Source of the DNA: Carnobacterium maltaromaticum DSM 20342
GTDB taxonomy: Bacteria; Bacillota; Bacilli; Lactobacillales; Carnobacteriaceae
Assembly (NCBI RefSeq): GCF_000744945.1
Contig: NZ_JQMX01000001.1
Span: 2,976,001-3,040,000 of the forward strand
Reading direction: 5' to 3'
Length of the DNA: 64,000 bases
The notes below the pieces were generated by a model, which saw only the letters and a program-made list of their open reading frames with translations, was not told the origin of the DNA and did no database searches. Each line of letters starts with the position of its first letter. Position 1 is the stretch's first letter. Shown here piece by piece: positions 63,331-64,000 of the stretch. The position numbers were made by a program, and so were the translations under genes.

Positions 63331-64000
63331 TAGTAAAAATCTCCTTTAGATAGCTGAATTCCAGGACCAGGGTAGGCAGTAATCAACTGAGTTTCTTGAA
63401 AAATAGTTGCAAATTTTGCTTTAATTTTTGGTAAATCAGATTTGTGGCAAAGTACTTTAACATTCGGTCCAGCATCCATTGTGAAATAACAAGGAATTCC
63501 TTCTTGCCGAAGTTCAGCGACAAATTGCATGGCTTGAATGGAATCTGGTTCCCAATAAGTAAAAGGTGGGGTTGCACCAAGCATCGTTGCGTGCATTTTT
63601 AAGCCATTACTTTCCATGGTTTCCCCAAGTTTTTGAAAATCATGTTCTTTAATCGCTTCTTTAATCGTAATTAAATCTTTGGCTGTACTTTCTAACCATC
63701 CTGAATAGAAAGGCGAGGTTGCAACCGTTTGTTTCATGCCATCACGGCTAGAAATAACTTTTTCTTTTTGATTCACGACCACAAAAAGCATCGCTAAATC
63801 CCAAGAACTAGCATCATCAATCGGTACCCCATAAGAATCAAGGTCATTAGAGCCCATTTGCCACTCGACGAAGCCTCCGTAGATACTTCTAGTAGCAGAA
63901 CCAGAGCCACGTCTTGCCAAGCGTGAGAGCGCCTGTAAATCAAGTTCTAAGCCACTTGCCAAACTAGCTGCGCCTGCTAATGCCGCAAAGCCAGAAGCTG
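63330..64000 (-). CDS. mvaD: Diphosphomevalonate decarboxylase, C-terminal part (cut by window edge)
   Basis: The frame is open to the window end, so the true start lies beyond 64000. The visible 222 codons show ASGFAALAGAASLASGLELD, ARRGSGSATRSIYGGF and SSWDLAMLFVVVNQKEKVIS, typical of MvaD, with the catalytic aspartate in the VDDxS-like stretch VPIDDASS and FTMDAGPNVKVL near the end. It converts diphosphomevalonate to IPP. The mvaK1 gene is expected upstream, out of the window. Confidence 0.93.
   Translation of the reverse strand, partial: ASGFAALAGAASLASGLELDLQALSRLARRGSGSATRSIYGGFVEWQMGSNDLDSYGVPIDDASSWDLAMLFVVVNQKEKVISSRDGMKQTVATSPFYSGWLESTAKDLITIKEAIKEHDFQKLGETMESNGLKMHATMLGATPPFTYWEPDSIQAMQFVAELRQEGIPCYFTMDAGPNVKVLCHKSDLPKIKAKFATIFQETQLITAYPGPGIQLSKGDFY

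Overview
The window is AT-rich, tightly packed Gram-positive DNA from the order Lactobacillales. The best fit is Enterococcaceae or Carnobacteriaceae (Enterococcus, Vagococcus or Carnobacterium-like). The evidence is two WxL cell-surface operons with Mga-like regulators, a mevalonate-pathway operon (mvaD-mvaK2-fni), a methionine T-box, a yybP-ykoY manganese riboswitch, LicT/PTS antitermination and strong AGGAGG-type ribosome binding sites. No tRNA, rRNA, prophage, CRISPR array or complete insertion sequence was seen. The species cannot be named from the sequence alone.

Layout. 1-2.8 kb: 5' part of proB, an Eis-like acetyltransferase and a secreted GH18 endoglycosidase with a catabolite-repression-like site. 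3-10 kb: an Mga-like regulator, a MucBP/LPXTG surface protein, a small unknown protein (family 'S', copy A) and a decaying Bce-type ABC transporter whose permease is frameshifted. 10-18 kb: a P-type ATPase, rlmN, an esterase, an ABC-F protein behind an attenuator-like leader and a DJ-1/PfpI protein. 18-22 kb: a LicT-type antiterminator and a beta-glucoside PTS, each behind its own RAT/terminator pair, then a phosphatase. 22-29 kb: two orphan Opp-type permeases, a membrane-tethered XRE regulator, a DUF6884-like pseudogene broken by one amber codon, and a P-type ATPase under a Mn riboswitch.

29-37.6 kb is WxL locus 1: small protein B, a sortase-type mini-protein with the odd motif LPKMG, a WxL protein, a WxL-interacting protein (DUF916/DUF3324), a 992-residue WxL adhesin with a beta-helix domain, a convergent Mga-like regulator, and small protein C with a second unknown protein. 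37.7-48.6 kb is mostly housekeeping: AI-2E-type permease, T-box-controlled methionine synthase-like gene, AraC/DUF2000, LssY-C protein, PadR/HAAS pair, lipoprotein, thioesterase, formate/nitrite transporter with a Rex-like operator, gpmA and azlCD. 48.9-57 kb is WxL locus 2: lectin/MucBP/WxL adhesin, FPQTG mini-protein, two WxL proteins, WxL-interacting protein, Mga-like regulator, secreted protein and small protein D. 57-64 kb: SGNH hydrolase, thioesterase, GNAT, S51 peptidase, YhdH-type oxidoreductase and the mevalonate genes, cut by the window end.

Two signals are not explained by ordinary annotation. (1) Six copies of a structured repeat of about 114 bp lie between 37.7 and 51.6 kb, all in the direction of transcription and just upstream of genes. 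Three separate helices show compensatory base changes between copies. (2) Four diverged small proteins (68-78 residues, N-terminal pattern IE..W.D...Y.VE) each sit beside an Mga-like regulator or a surface-protein locus. Two of them also share an identical 19-bp upstream motif.
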